A stretch of 64,000 nucleotides of DNA from Fluctibacter corallii (GTDB taxonomy: Bacteria > Pseudomonadota > Gammaproteobacteria > Enterobacterales > Alteromonadaceae), in contig NZ_JAOWKX010000007.1 in assembly GCF_025751585.1 (NCBI RefSeq), positions 1 through 64,000 on the forward strand, read 5' to 3'. Positions 27,991-37,156 of the stretch are shown here, one piece after another. Under the pieces are notes generated by a model. The model saw only the letters and a program-made list of their open reading frames with translations, was not told where the DNA came from and did no database searches. The number at the start of each line of letters is the position of its first letter. Position 1 is the first letter of the stretch. The position numbers and the translations under genes were made by a program.

Positions 27991-28004
27991 CTTCAGAGCC
28001 TCAA

Positions 28005-28041
28005 TTCAAAAACAAGGAAAGCCTCGTCATAACGACGAGGC
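28005..28041 (-). terminator. Hairpin between the siderophore receptor and PepSY genes
   Basis: Perfect 8-bp stem GCCTCGTC / GACGAGGC (28021-28041); on the minus strand TTTCCTTGTTTTT follows. Either the terminator of the receptor gene or an attenuator that lowers PepSY expression. Confidence 0.75.
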
Positions 28042-28111
28042 TTTACTATCGACATCAAAATGTACGTAGTGCGGCACATTTGTCAGTCAAGCACCTATTA
28101 CATGGCGTGAT

Positions 28112-30220
28112 TTAGAAAGAATATACTGCACGCGCAGTGATATTTCTTTCTTCGCCCGGGAAGCAATCTCCGCGCGCTAAGCACGTTGAGTAATATTCTC
28201 TATCACCAAGATTTCTAACATTAAGGGATAAGTCCCAATCTTCCAGTCTGTAACCTAACTTCAAATCAATCACTGAATATGAAGGTGTCACAATATGCAC
28301 TAGCCCTTGTGTGCTGTAGCTATTGTCTACATAACGAATTCCCATCCCAGCATTAAAACCAGCCTCTTTTGACGGCTCGTACATCGTCCATACAGACGCT
28401 GTACGCTTAGGAATACTAGAGCGTTCATTACCATTAGGATCTTCGCTATCTAGCCAGTTAAAGTTAGCCTCTACAGAGATGACATCGAAGCGTAAATCGG
28501 CTTCAATTTCGATACCTTGTACTTCAGACACACCTTCTTGTTGAGTCGGCGCGTTAGGTAAATCATTTGGATTCGCAAGGTTTTCCAGCTCGATATCGAA
28601 AACAGCTAACGTCACAAGGTGTGATGTGCCAGTCGGCTGGTATTTGATACCGGCTTCAATTTGTTGGCCTTTTTCTGGCTTAAGCGCTTGCTTGGAAATT
28701 TCATCAATGCCGAATTTTGGTGCAAAAGACTCAGAATAGTTGATGTAAGGCGAAAGGCCACTGTCGAACTGATACAGAGCACTAACACTAATGCTGGTCT
28801 CTTTTTCATCCGTTTTCACGCCTTCGACAGACTTTTCAACATCATCAAAGCGCACACCTGCATTCAGTACCCAATCGCCGATACTGATTTGATCATGAAG
28901 ATAAAGACCCCAAATGGTGTCTTCTGTTTCAGTGCCACGTGTAACAGCAGGCAGTTCAGGTACTGCGCCATACACTGGGTTAAACACATTGATTATGCCA
29001 CCAACAGGAATCGGTAGGCCGGTTGAAAAATCTACGCCATACAAATTTGAGCGATCATTACGATTGTCAATTCGCTGGTTACTTACGCCAATCAATAACT
29101 GATGCTCTACATTCCCAGTTGCGAAAGAGGCGCGCGCACGCGCATCTACCTGAAACTGATCAGAGAAACCATTAGAGATATACCAACTACGTGCACCGTT
29201 ACCATTTTGGTCTATGCGTGGCGTACCTGCGCCAAGAAACGAAACCCAAGCTTGTTTGTACTCAGACTCGCCGTCTCTGTAGCGAGAGCTTAAATCTACA
29301 GACCACGTATCATTGATCTGATGCTCTGCTAAAAGTGTAATCGCCCACGATTCTGTATCGAACTGGTTAAAGCCAGGTTGACCAAAATAGGCTGTATTGC
29401 TAATTTCTTGCCCCGATGCCGATGGGTACAATGTGCCAGTTAATGGCAGAAACTGGTGCGCACTGTCACTCTTACGTTTAGTGTAATCTGCCAGAATCGT
29501 CACTTGCGTATCGTCTGAAAACTGATAAGTAAATGATGGCGCGATAACCAACGAGTCATCGTTAATTTCGTCAATTTGCGTGTCACTTTCACGGTATAAA
29601 CCAACAAAACGACCAAGCAATTTTTCATCGCCCGAAGCAAAATGCAGATCCGTTGCGATTTGTCCACGACCAAAGCTACCCGCTTCTAGCATCACTTCGT
29701 TTGTCCCTAACGCGGTTGGACGCTTTGTTACAATATTAACCAAGCCACCCGGTGAACCCGGACCAAACAACACAGAAGCCGGCCCTTTCAATACTTCAAC
29801 CTGCTCTAAGGTATAAATTTCAGGGCGTGTGTTATTGTAGTTTCCGCTTAATGACTGCATACCATCGCGGTACTCTGGCGCATCAAATCCGCGAATTTGA
29901 ATGAAGTCTCCACGAGTACTAAAACCAAAGGTTTCGGCAGTAACGCCACTCGAGTAAGTCAAAGCATCATCAAGGCTTAACGCACCTTTTGCCATGTAAG
30001 AGTCGAAGGTTTCAATCGACACCGAGCGAGCGGTTTCCATAATCGGCGTATCTGATTTCAGCGCACCAAACTTGTTCGGCGTACCAATAACTTCAATGGT
30101 TTCCATGTTGTTAGCAGCATCAGGCGCTTGCTGATTGAGTTTAGTGTTGTCTTGCGCATTAACTGCACCAGTTAAAGCAAGAGATAACGCGAATGCAATA
30201 TGTGTTTTTTTGATTTCCAT
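28112..30220 (-). CDS. TonB-dependent siderophore receptor
   Basis: A 702-residue outer-membrane receptor with signal peptide (1-22). The plug domain begins near residue 50 and includes IQIRGFDAPEYRDGM, LEQVEVLKGPASVLFGPGSPGGLVNIVTKRP. The rest is the 22-strand barrel, ending NITARAVYSF with terminal Phe. The plug sequence is that of ferric-siderophore (FhuA/FpvA-like, TIGR01783-type) receptors. A Fur box lies just upstream and a PepSY reductase-like gene follows, making a compact iron-uptake module. The siderophore is unknown, and no biosynthesis genes are present here. Confidence 0.95.
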   Translation of the reverse strand: MEIKKTHIAFALSLALTGAVNAQDNTKLNQQAPDAANNMETIEVIGTPNKFGALKSDTPIMETARSVSIETFDSYMAKGALSLDDALTYSSGVTAETFGFSTRGDFIQIRGFDAPEYRDGMQSLSGNYNNTRPEIYTLEQVEVLKGPASVLFGPGSPGGLVNIVTKRPTALGTNEVMLEAGSFGRGQIATDLHFASGDEKLLGRFVGLYRESDTQIDEINDDSLVIAPSFTYQFSDDTQVTILADYTKRKSDSAHQFLPLTGTLYPSASGQEISNTAYFGQPGFNQFDTESWAITLLAEHQINDTWSVDLSSRYRDGESEYKQAWVSFLGAGTPRIDQNGNGARSWYISNGFSDQFQVDARARASFATGNVEHQLLIGVSNQRIDNRNDRSNLYGVDFSTGLPIPVGGIINVFNPVYGAVPELPAVTRGTETEDTIWGLYLHDQISIGDWVLNAGVRFDDVEKSVEGVKTDEKETSISVSALYQFDSGLSPYINYSESFAPKFGIDEISKQALKPEKGQQIEAGIKYQPTGTSHLVTLAVFDIELENLANPNDLPNAPTQQEGVSEVQGIEIEADLRFDVISVEANFNWLDSEDPNGNERSSIPKRTASVWTMYEPSKEAGFNAGMGIRYVDNSYSTQGLVHIVTPSYSVIDLKLGYRLEDWDLSLNVRNLGDREYYSTCLARGDCFPGEERNITARAVYSF

Positions 30221-30267
30221 AACGTCTTACATGATGAGTGTGTTTAAAGCACAAGCATAATATTACA

Positions 30268-30286
30268 AATGATAATTATTATCAAT
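30268..30286. promoter_or_regulatory. Fur box of the siderophore receptor
   Basis: The perfect 7-1-7 inverted repeat TGATAATTATTATCA (30270-30284) is the Fur core, 50 bp upstream of the receptor ATG. It implies repression by Fur when iron is plentiful. Confidence 0.85.
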
Positions 30287-30498
30287 TGCGTTTTTATGTA
30301 AGTTTACTTTTTACTACAAACGTTACAAATGGCAAGACAATAGGATACAAGTGATGTTTATACAGAGGAGTTGAGCCGAAGGAAGGTGTAGTCCGTTCTA
30401 GTATTCAAAGAATAACGCAGGGCTACCTAGTTGAACCAGTAGTGCACTGTTGCGTTGAATTCGAGATATCTACTGAGTGCAAGTACAGACAATCAAGT

Positions 30499-30684
30499 TT
30501 AGTAGCCACCCACCGCTTGTTTAACCAAATGTCGAAATTGATCTTTCGTCACATCTGACGGGCATACGCCTTTATCTACAAGCTCAGCGCGAATGGTTTC
30601 AGGCTGCTTATGTTTGACCCAAGCAGACTGTTGCTTTAGATACTGAGTTAATGTCTTCTGCAATTTACGTGTTAAACAAGCCAT
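30499..30684 (-). CDS. Small hypothetical protein, 61 residues
   Basis: The ATG at 30684 follows GGTGGAG nine bases upstream; an in-frame GTG five codons earlier overlaps that ribosome site and is not used. The product (MACLTRKLQKTLTQYL...) is basic, with predicted helix and no membrane segment or signal. It was not recognised. Two Cys are present. Codon use looks normal, and the good ribosome site supports a real gene. It lies between the siderophore receptor and a two-component system with no clear link to either. Confidence 0.6.
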   Translation of the reverse strand: MACLTRKLQKTLTQYLKQQSAWVKHKQPETIRAELVDKGVCPSDVTKDQFRHLVKQAVGGY

Positions 30685-30882
30685 TTGATTTGTCTCCACC
30701 TGTCTATCGATGCAATGATTTTACTCTCTGACATCTAACGCCAAGCATAAAAAAGACCAGAAATATTTTTATCAATATAAACAGGCTATTAGTGAAATCC
30801 CTTGGTTGATTCTTGTCATTCACTGTAGGATTATTATTTAGGAGTCAGTTAAATTTACACATCACGTCTGCAATAAGTTCAT

Positions 30883-31554
30883 ATGCATATATTACTCGTA
30901 GAAGACGACAGCAAAATAGCCCAGTTCATTCAAGAGGAGCTGGAAGAAGACGGTCATCGCGTGGTGATTTGTCAAGATGGCAAGACGGGAGCGCACACTG
31001 CACTCACCTCCCAATGGGACATGATTATTCTCGACAGGATGCTACCCAAATTAGATGGCCTCACATTACTTCAACAAATAAGAGACCAAGGGCTAGCCAC
31101 GCCAGTTCTTATGCTAACCGCCATGGACGGTATTCAAGAGCGAGTAGATGGATTGAGCACGGGGGCAGATGACTATTTGGTAAAACCCTTTGATATTGCC
31201 GAGCTGCGCGCACGTATTTATGCCATTGTCCGGCGCTCAGTAAATACAACAAACAAGACTCTGCTTTATGCCCAAGATCTAGTGTTAAATCGTACCACAC
31301 AAGCAGTAAGTCGTGCGGACCAACCGATTATACTCATGCCCCGTGAATATAAAATACTTGAATATATGCTATTACACGCCGACCAACTCGTTACTAAATC
31401 AATGTTGCTTCAGCATGTATGGCATTTTAACTTTGATCCGCAAACCAGCCTAGTGCAAACCCATGTCAGTCGGTTACGCAGTAAAATCGACAAGCCTTTC
31501 GACTCACCATTAATTGAAACCATTAAAGGACAAGGCTATGTCATCCACTCATAG
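30883..31554 (+). CDS. OmpR family response regulator
   Basis: A 223-residue regulator: receiver with acidic pair Asp8/Asp9, phospho-acceptor Asp51 (MIILDRMLP) and Lys in DDYLVKPFD, then an OmpR winged-helix domain from about 125 (VSRADQPIILMPREYKILE). Closest in pattern to QseB/PmrA/CusR-like regulators. The kinase start lies inside its 3' end, so the pair is translationally coupled. Neighbouring genes do not reveal the signal. Confidence 0.92.
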   Translation: MHILLVEDDSKIAQFIQEELEEDGHRVVICQDGKTGAHTALTSQWDMIILDRMLPKLDGLTLLQQIRDQGLATPVLMLTAMDGIQERVDGLSTGADDYLVKPFDIAELRARIYAIVRRSVNTTNKTLLYAQDLVLNRTTQAVSRADQPIILMPREYKILEYMLLHADQLVTKSMLLQHVWHFNFDPQTSLVQTHVSRLRSKIDKPFDSPLIETIKGQGYVIHS

Positions 31555-32923
31555 CGTGAATGTACATAAAGCCAGCGTATTTCGGCTAACTGTGCTGTGG
31601 TCGCTATTATTGACGGTGGTAATAGCTGCCCTCCTGTTTGTTATTGAAACCATATGGATAAGCCACGCTGAAAGCGCCTATCGGGAGCGCATTGAAGAAG
31701 AGTGGCATTGGGTTGAAGAGGTATTTGAACACGACGGCATCGACGAACTGTTGTCGCACTTTGATGAAGATGGCGTGATTTGGTCGTCGGATTATCTTGA
31801 AGATGTCGCAGGCGGTGAAGGCTTGGTCTTTCAACTCCGCGATGACGAAGATACTGTCGTTGCTGGTTTTCCTAATTTTACAACCGAGAATGAGTGGGCG
31901 CGCACGACCTTATCGTCAGAACACCATCGCTATGACATGTTTGTGCTAACCGCGCCTTTGGATGAAGACTATCGCATGTCGGTAGGAAAAATTGTCTCGT
32001 CGCCATTTTTGCACCTTGAGAAGGTCTTTAGCTACGGTTATTTGATTGTATTAATCGGTGCCCTGCCCTTTAGTTTACTCTGTGGATGGTTAGTATCTCG
32101 TTCCGTAAACCGTCGTCTGAGCGCATTAGTCAGCGCCGCCAGTCAAATTCAAACTGGTAACATAGACACGCGCTGCATCGTATCGCCGCGCTATGATGAA
32201 TTTGACCAAGTGGCTATTCAATTCAATCGGATGATGGATAGCATTGCCTCTTTGCACCGACAAATCGAAGATACCGCAGTGGGGGTCGCCCATGACCTCA
32301 GAACACCGCTCACACATGTCGATCAGCATTTGCAACGTATCTCCCGCCATATTCATCAGCCAGAGGTAGTAGCATCGCATGCAGAGATGGCGCGAGACAG
32401 TGTGTCACAGCTAATGCAAACCTTTAATGCGCTTGTGCGATTAGGTGAGTTAGCGTCAGGCAAGTATAAATCTCAGTTTACGGAGATAGACATTGGCGCA
32501 TTGAGCCAAGATCTCTTCGAGAGCTATCAGGTGGTGTTTGAAGAAGCAGGAAAATCCCTGACTCTTAACGCCAATGCGACTTCGCCCATTCTGGGTGATG
32601 CTGGACTGCTAAGCCAATTGTTGGTGAATTTACTCGAAAACGCATTGCAGTATAGCCAACCTAATGCACAGGTATGGATTTCGTTATTTGAGACGGCGAA
32701 CTCGGTGACAATGGTTGTCGGAGATAACGGGCCTGGTATTTCACCCCAAGAGCGCGAGCGAATTTTTGAGCGCTTCTACCGAGGCGATAAAAGCCGTTCG
32801 ACATCCGGTAACGGACTAGGGTTAAGCTTAGTGGCATCTATTTGCCAACTGCACCAAGCGACGATTACTGTGAAAGATGGCACGCCCGGGGCAGAATTTG
32901 TTATCAATTTTCCTACACCTTGA
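31538..32923 (+). CDS. Sensor histidine kinase
   Basis: A 461-residue membrane kinase. ATG 31538 is used: it overlaps the regulator's last 17 bases and has AAGGACAAGG upstream; the longer frame to 31514 adds nothing conserved. Parts: helix 1 (about 16-36), periplasmic domain rich in acidic residues (about 40-155), helix 2 (about 166-186), HAMP, HisKA with VAHDLRTPLTHVDQ, and ATPase with LLVNLLENALQYS (N box), DNGPGIS and GNGLGLSLVASI. The acidic sensor domain could bind metal or cationic peptides (inference). Confidence 0.92.
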   Translation: MSSTHSVNVHKASVFRLTVLWSLLLTVVIAALLFVIETIWISHAESAYRERIEEEWHWVEEVFEHDGIDELLSHFDEDGVIWSSDYLEDVAGGEGLVFQLRDDEDTVVAGFPNFTTENEWARTTLSSEHHRYDMFVLTAPLDEDYRMSVGKIVSSPFLHLEKVFSYGYLIVLIGALPFSLLCGWLVSRSVNRRLSALVSAASQIQTGNIDTRCIVSPRYDEFDQVAIQFNRMMDSIASLHRQIEDTAVGVAHDLRTPLTHVDQHLQRISRHIHQPEVVASHAEMARDSVSQLMQTFNALVRLGELASGKYKSQFTEIDIGALSQDLFESYQVVFEEAGKSLTLNANATSPILGDAGLLSQLLVNLLENALQYSQPNAQVWISLFETANSVTMVVGDNGPGISPQERERIFERFYRGDKSRSTSGNGLGLSLVASICQLHQATITVKDGTPGAEFVINFPTP

Positions 32924-33058
32924 AATTACCCTGTAACACCCTCTGAAATCCTTATCTGTCAAGGCTTTTAAGCATACAAAATTGTATGACGCTCATGCTT
33001 CCCTCTGATGAATTTTTGCGCCTTAATAAGGGTAACTTCCCACAGTAAAGGTGAAACC

Positions 33059-35074
33059 ATGGGTTCTTTTTTAACACAATGTCTTCCCGACAAACTGCCG
33101 TCAACCAATATTAGGCAAAGCGCAATACACGGCGCACTTCTGAGCGCACTGCTGACTGTGCTGGCTGCTTGCGGTGGCAGTGGGTCGTCTGAAACAAACA
33201 CAGCAAGTGCCGTCACCTCAACCAACGTGACGTCACCCGCACAGGGTTCGAGCAGCCCTACTGCGCCTGCGCCCGATTCAACCACCAAAGCAGACATACA
33301 GGGCATAGAGCGCTTTCAAACCCCTGCGTCTACGTCTCGATTTTTAGGGCAAGCAACCTTCGGCGCGACTCACCAGCAGGTTGAAGCACTCACCGGCACG
33401 GCCAGTTCAGATTGGGTCATGAAGCAATTTGATATGCCCACTCAATACACACTTCCTATGCTGCTAACCTATCGGCAACATTTCGGCTTGCCCGAATACA
33501 TCGAAGATATTAATTATTTAAACGGCCAAATGACCGGCTTTGCCTTTTGGAAAAATGCCATTGCTGGAAACGACCAGTTAAGGCAACGCATGGCATTTGC
33601 GTTATCGCAAATCGTCGTTGTGTCTCATACCGGTGCCGAATACCTATCAGAATATCCAGAATTAATGGCCTATTACATGGATCTACTCGCTAAACATGCC
33701 TTCGGCAACTATGGCGACTTACTGTTAGATATTACCTATTCGCCTGCTATGGGCATGTACCTAACCTATCAAGGGAATAAAAAAGGCAATCCAGAGACAG
33801 GCAGTGTGCCTGATGAAAACTACGCCAGAGAGATTTTACAGTTGTTTTCCGTTGGTCTTGTCGCCTTGAATATGGACGGAACACCCAAACTCAACGAGCA
33901 GGGTAATCCAATAGAGTTGTATGACAACCAAGATATCACCGGTCTTGCGCGCGTTTTTACCGGTCTTGATTTTGCCTATGGTGATGAACACGATGAAGTG
34001 GATGGAGAAACCTTCTATCCCGAATTGGCACCGATTCCAATGGCGTTGAACCCAGATCTGCATTCACGTAAAGAAAAAACGTTCTTAGGGCTGACGATTC
34101 CCGCGAACACCGATGGCGTTACCAGTATTCAAATGGCCATTGATCATATTATGGCTCAGCCCAGCGTCGCACCTTTTATTGCACGACAGTTAATTCAGCG
34201 ATTTACCACCAGCCATCCTGAGCCCGATTATATCGAACGCGTAGCAACGGCATTTGAAACGGGGTTATACACGTTGCCTAACGACGTTCAGGTAGGCGAA
34301 GGCCGAAAAGGAGATTTGAAAGCCACATTAGCAGCGATTTTATTTGACCCCGATGCAACATCAGATATCAATCCGCACAGCCAAGTCGACACGAAACGCT
34401 TTGCTAAAGTACGCGAACCCGTATTGCGCTTTACTAACTGGGCGCGTGCTTTTGCACTTGAGAATGTCACCCCGGAATTAATCCCGCTGTTGTGGAATAC
34501 AGAATCGACTGACACATTAAACCAACAGGCGCATCACTCTCACTCTGTTTTTAATTTTTTCCGACCTGGATACGTGCCTCCTGCCACCCAATCTGGTGAG
34601 GAAGGCCTAACCGTGCCCGAGCTACAAATCGTAACGGCTTCCAGCATTCCGGGCTACATCAACTTTATGGAAGGGTTTATTTTTGCGGCAGTCCAAGAAG
34701 ATCCAGAGGTGCTCAGTGAAGAAGAAAAAGTAGAGGCCATAGACGAAGGCGATGTTGAAGTTCGGTATGACTTTAGTGGTTCTGAACGCAGTTTTTTGCC
34801 TAACTATGATTTTGAACGCACCCTAGCCAATGACCCCGAGAAACTTGTTCGCCATTTATCACTTTTGCTCAGCGCCAATGCATTGAGCGAATCAACTCAA
34901 CAACACATTGCCAGCACCATTGCACTGATTGAAATCAGCGAAATAGACACGGACAACACGGCGGGCAATGACGATAGCGAGTCGCTCGAAATGGAAGACG
35001 ATCCACTTTATCGGCGCGTCATGCTGGCAGTATTCATGATAATGACATCCCCTGACTACCTTGTACAACGCTAG
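33059..35074 (+). CDS. DUF1800 family lipoprotein
   Basis: About 671 residues from ATG 33059, preceded by AAAGGTG; the frame is open to 33008 but has no better ribosome site. A lipobox (LLTVLAAC followed by GGSGS) marks a lipoprotein. The Ser/Thr-rich linker is followed by the DUF1800 pattern: RFLGQATFGAT, QRMAFALSQIVVVS, a YYMDLLAKHAFGNYGDLL segment and ENYAREILQLFSVGL. DUF1800 proteins are found next to DUF1501 proteins, as here (nine-base gap). Function is unknown; the pair is inferred to act on a surface polymer or exported material. Confidence 0.85.
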   Translation: MGSFLTQCLPDKLPSTNIRQSAIHGALLSALLTVLAACGGSGSSETNTASAVTSTNVTSPAQGSSSPTAPAPDSTTKADIQGIERFQTPASTSRFLGQATFGATHQQVEALTGTASSDWVMKQFDMPTQYTLPMLLTYRQHFGLPEYIEDINYLNGQMTGFAFWKNAIAGNDQLRQRMAFALSQIVVVSHTGAEYLSEYPELMAYYMDLLAKHAFGNYGDLLLDITYSPAMGMYLTYQGNKKGNPETGSVPDENYAREILQLFSVGLVALNMDGTPKLNEQGNPIELYDNQDITGLARVFTGLDFAYGDEHDEVDGETFYPELAPIPMALNPDLHSRKEKTFLGLTIPANTDGVTSIQMAIDHIMAQPSVAPFIARQLIQRFTTSHPEPDYIERVATAFETGLYTLPNDVQVGEGRKGDLKATLAAILFDPDATSDINPHSQVDTKRFAKVREPVLRFTNWARAFALENVTPELIPLLWNTESTDTLNQQAHHSHSVFNFFRPGYVPPATQSGEEGLTVPELQIVTASSIPGYINFMEGFIFAAVQEDPEVLSEEEKVEAIDEGDVEVRYDFSGSERSFLPNYDFERTLANDPEKLVRHLSLLLSANALSESTQQHIASTIALIEISEIDTDNTAGNDDSESLEMEDDPLYRRVMLAVFMIMTSPDYLVQR

Positions 35075-35083
35075 GAGAACGAT

Positions 35084-36475
35084 ATGAAACTTAATCGACG
35101 AGCATTTTTAAAAGGGGCAGGAGCAGGCGTTGCCGCTAGTGCATGTGCCAGCGGCCTAGCGTCATCACTTTTTAGCTTTCCTGCTCACGCGCAGTCTCAA
35201 GGAGATTATAAAGCACTCGTGTGTGTATTCCTCTACGGAGGAATGGACGCCCACGATGTCGTATTACCTTACGATCAAGCGTCATACAATCAATTTAAGC
35301 AAGTCAGACAAAGCTTGTTGACTATTCAAGGGAGTGCACGCCAACGAGAGAACCTACTGCCTCTCAATCCTATTTCACACAAACAAGGCAACAGGCAGTT
35401 TGCCCTCCCGCCTGAAATGGCTGGTGTGAAACAGCTTTTTGATGCTGGCGATGCTGCCATCATAGGCAATGTCGGCCCGATGATTGAACCGGTAAGTAAA
35501 GCAGCCTTAGAAGCCAAAGCGGTAAAATTACCCCCGCGCTTGTTTTCACACAACGATCAACAGGCTATCTGGCAGTCTAGCGCCCCCGAAGGTGCCCAGA
35601 CCGGCTGGGGAGGATTGTTTGCCGACCATGCAGCAAGCAGCAATACAGGCAAAACCTTTACCAATATTTCTACCGATGGCAGTGCTTTATTTTTAACAGG
35701 AAATACTGTTCAGTCTTATCAAATTAGCACCCAAGGCGCTGCGAAAATTGGCATACTGGAACACTTGTCAGAAGACACTGAACAAGCGGAGTTAGAAGCC
35801 GCATTGCGCCATCATTTTGGCAAAAATACGGTTAACTATGATCATCTTTTACATGGCGATATGAGTGCCATCTTAAATAACGCCTATTCAGCGAATTCAG
35901 CCTTCGACCGCGCCACACAAGCTGCAACGCAATCTATTTCAACCACCTTCCCTACAGGTCAGTTAGGAGGACAACTCAACGCCGTCGCCAAAACCATTTC
36001 ACTAAGAAAAGAACTTGGCGTGTCGCGACAAGTATTTTTTGTGGGAATGGGCGGCTTTGACACCCATTCTAACCAAGCCAAATCACTGCCTGCGCTGCTG
36101 ACTCAAATCGATCAAGGCCTCGTGGCATTTAGTCAAGCGATGAAAGAAATGGGATTACACAATAATGTGACCTTGTTCACTGCGTCTGATTTTGGCAGAA
36201 CGCTTGCGGTAAATGGTGACGGAACCGATCATGGCTGGGGTAGTCATCACTTCGTGATGGGCGGGGCAGTGAAAGGCAACGATATATACGGCACAATCCC
36301 CGAGTCAACGTTAGGACATGAGCGCGATGCTGGCGGTGGTCGCCTAATTCCAGACATTTCTGTCGACCAATTCGCCTACCCACTGGGCCGCTGGTTTGGT
36401 GTAAGCGATGCACACCTCCAACACGCATTACCCAACCTAAAACACTTCACCGCTCCACCGTTAACGTTTTTGTAA
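35084..36475 (+). CDS. DUF1501 family secreted protein (Tat signal)
   Basis: A 463-residue exported protein. The N-terminus MKLNRRAFLKGAGAGVAASA has the twin-arginine pattern, so export of a folded protein by Tat is expected. DUF1501 segments are visible: VCVFLYGGMDAHDVVLPYD near 48-66, FSHNDQQAIWQS near 155, VFFVGMGGFDTHSNQAKSLP near 318, and SDFGRTLAVNGDGTDHGWGSHHFVMGGAVKG near 367-397 (alkaline-phosphatase/sulfatase-like metal residues). It is the partner of the upstream DUF1800 lipoprotein. The substrate is unknown. Confidence 0.88.
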   Translation: MKLNRRAFLKGAGAGVAASACASGLASSLFSFPAHAQSQGDYKALVCVFLYGGMDAHDVVLPYDQASYNQFKQVRQSLLTIQGSARQRENLLPLNPISHKQGNRQFALPPEMAGVKQLFDAGDAAIIGNVGPMIEPVSKAALEAKAVKLPPRLFSHNDQQAIWQSSAPEGAQTGWGGLFADHAASSNTGKTFTNISTDGSALFLTGNTVQSYQISTQGAAKIGILEHLSEDTEQAELEAALRHHFGKNTVNYDHLLHGDMSAILNNAYSANSAFDRATQAATQSISTTFPTGQLGGQLNAVAKTISLRKELGVSRQVFFVGMGGFDTHSNQAKSLPALLTQIDQGLVAFSQAMKEMGLHNNVTLFTASDFGRTLAVNGDGTDHGWGSHHFVMGGAVKGNDIYGTIPESTLGHERDAGGGRLIPDISVDQFAYPLGRWFGVSDAHLQHALPNLKHFTAPPLTFL

Positions 36476-36482
36476 TGAAAAT

Positions 36483-36512
36483 AATGACCGCAAATTAAAT
36501 TATGCGGTCATT
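36483..36512 (+). terminator. Hairpin after the DUF1501 gene
   Basis: Perfect 10-bp stem AATGACCGCA / TGCGGTCATT, eight bases after the stop codon. It separates the DUF1800-DUF1501 operon from the RiPP locus. No long T-run follows. Confidence 0.6.
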
Positions 36513-36714
36513 AAAATTACATTGCTTACATTTTATGGAAATAAGTGAAGGTAGAGACTTGATATATGTAAAGTGTACAGAACTAGACATTTACATCTTT
36601 CACTTAGAATATTACCCATAACTCATAGTGTATTCGATCCATCTATACCCCCTATTGTTAAAAAATCGTAAATCTAACTTGAAAAAAATCAGCACTACGT
36701 ATTTAATGAGTTTT

Positions 36715-36735
36715 CTTGATTAATTTTTAATCAAG
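36715..36735. promoter_or_regulatory. Inverted repeat upstream of the first precursor gene
   Basis: Perfect 9-bp arms CTTGATTAA / TTAATCAAG separated by TTT, ending 11 bases before the AAGGAG ribosome site (36747-36752). It may be an operator or a 5' stem-loop. The AT-rich 180 bp before it hold no gene. Confidence 0.5.
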
Positions 36736-36760
36736 TTGTAACTAACAAGGAGATCTTAGT

Positions 36761-36928
36761 ATGAAAGCTAAACAGAATATTTTTGCTCAACGTGTAGCAA
36801 CGAAGTCTGAAGTTAAGATGGATAAGAAATGGAAAGCTAGCAAAAAGCCAGCTATTGCAGGGTGTTCAGGCCCTGACGCTCGCGGTAATTCCCGCTGGGG
36901 GGGGCGCGATAACGGTATTTGGTGCTAA
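36761..36928 (+). CDS. RiPP precursor peptide 1 (55 residues)
   Basis: ATG follows AAGGAG with ideal spacing. The peptide starts MKAKQNIFAQRVATKSEVKM and ends GCSGPDARGNSRWGGRDNGIWC. It is 44/55 identical to the second peptide 228 bp downstream. Residues 1-26 and the C-terminal frame (A33-G34-C35-S-G-P-D39, R41, S44-R45, R49-D-N-G52, W54-C55) are invariant, while residues 27-32, 40, 42-43, 46, 48 and 53 vary. The two Cys (35 and 55), Ser36/Ser44 and Asp39/Asp50 are candidate modification sites. There is no signal peptide, and the Lys-rich N-terminus (K2, K4) reads as a leader. It precedes an MvdC/MvdD-like ligase. Not recognised as any named peptide family. Confidence 0.9.
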   Translation: MKAKQNIFAQRVATKSEVKMDKKWKASKKPAIAGCSGPDARGNSRWGGRDNGIWC

Positions 36929-36943
36929 GCAATATTCTGATCT

Positions 36944-36968
36944 AAGTAGCTCAAATAGTGAGCTACTT
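36944..36968 (+). terminator. Stem-loop after precursor 1
   Basis: Perfect 10-bp stem AAGTAGCTCA / TGAGCTACTT with loop AATAG, 16 bp after the precursor stop. The same stem sequence recurs after precursor 2. It probably stabilises or attenuates the transcript so that precursor is made in excess of the enzymes. Confidence 0.65.
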
Positions 36969-37156
36969 CAAACCCCATTTATTGTTATTCTCTTCAAACA
37001 TCTCGAAGTCAATTCTAGCTTTCCTTAAAAAATTTCATCTTACACGCTTTTTTGTTATTAAAATGTAAAATTACTTGCCATGCGCCTTTATTGTGTATTA
37101 AATGTACAAACCTGTGCAAATTAGTGCAGGTCATTTACTAAAAAGGAGATTCTAGT

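Noticed and set aside
33059..36475. DUF1800-DUF1501 genes as part of the RiPP cluster
   Set aside because: A perfect hairpin and about 250 bp of AT-rich DNA separate them; the two families usually occur as a pair without RiPP genes.
36535..36621. 28-codon frame with one Cys upstream of precursor 1
   Set aside because: No ribosome site and no similarity to the two precursors.
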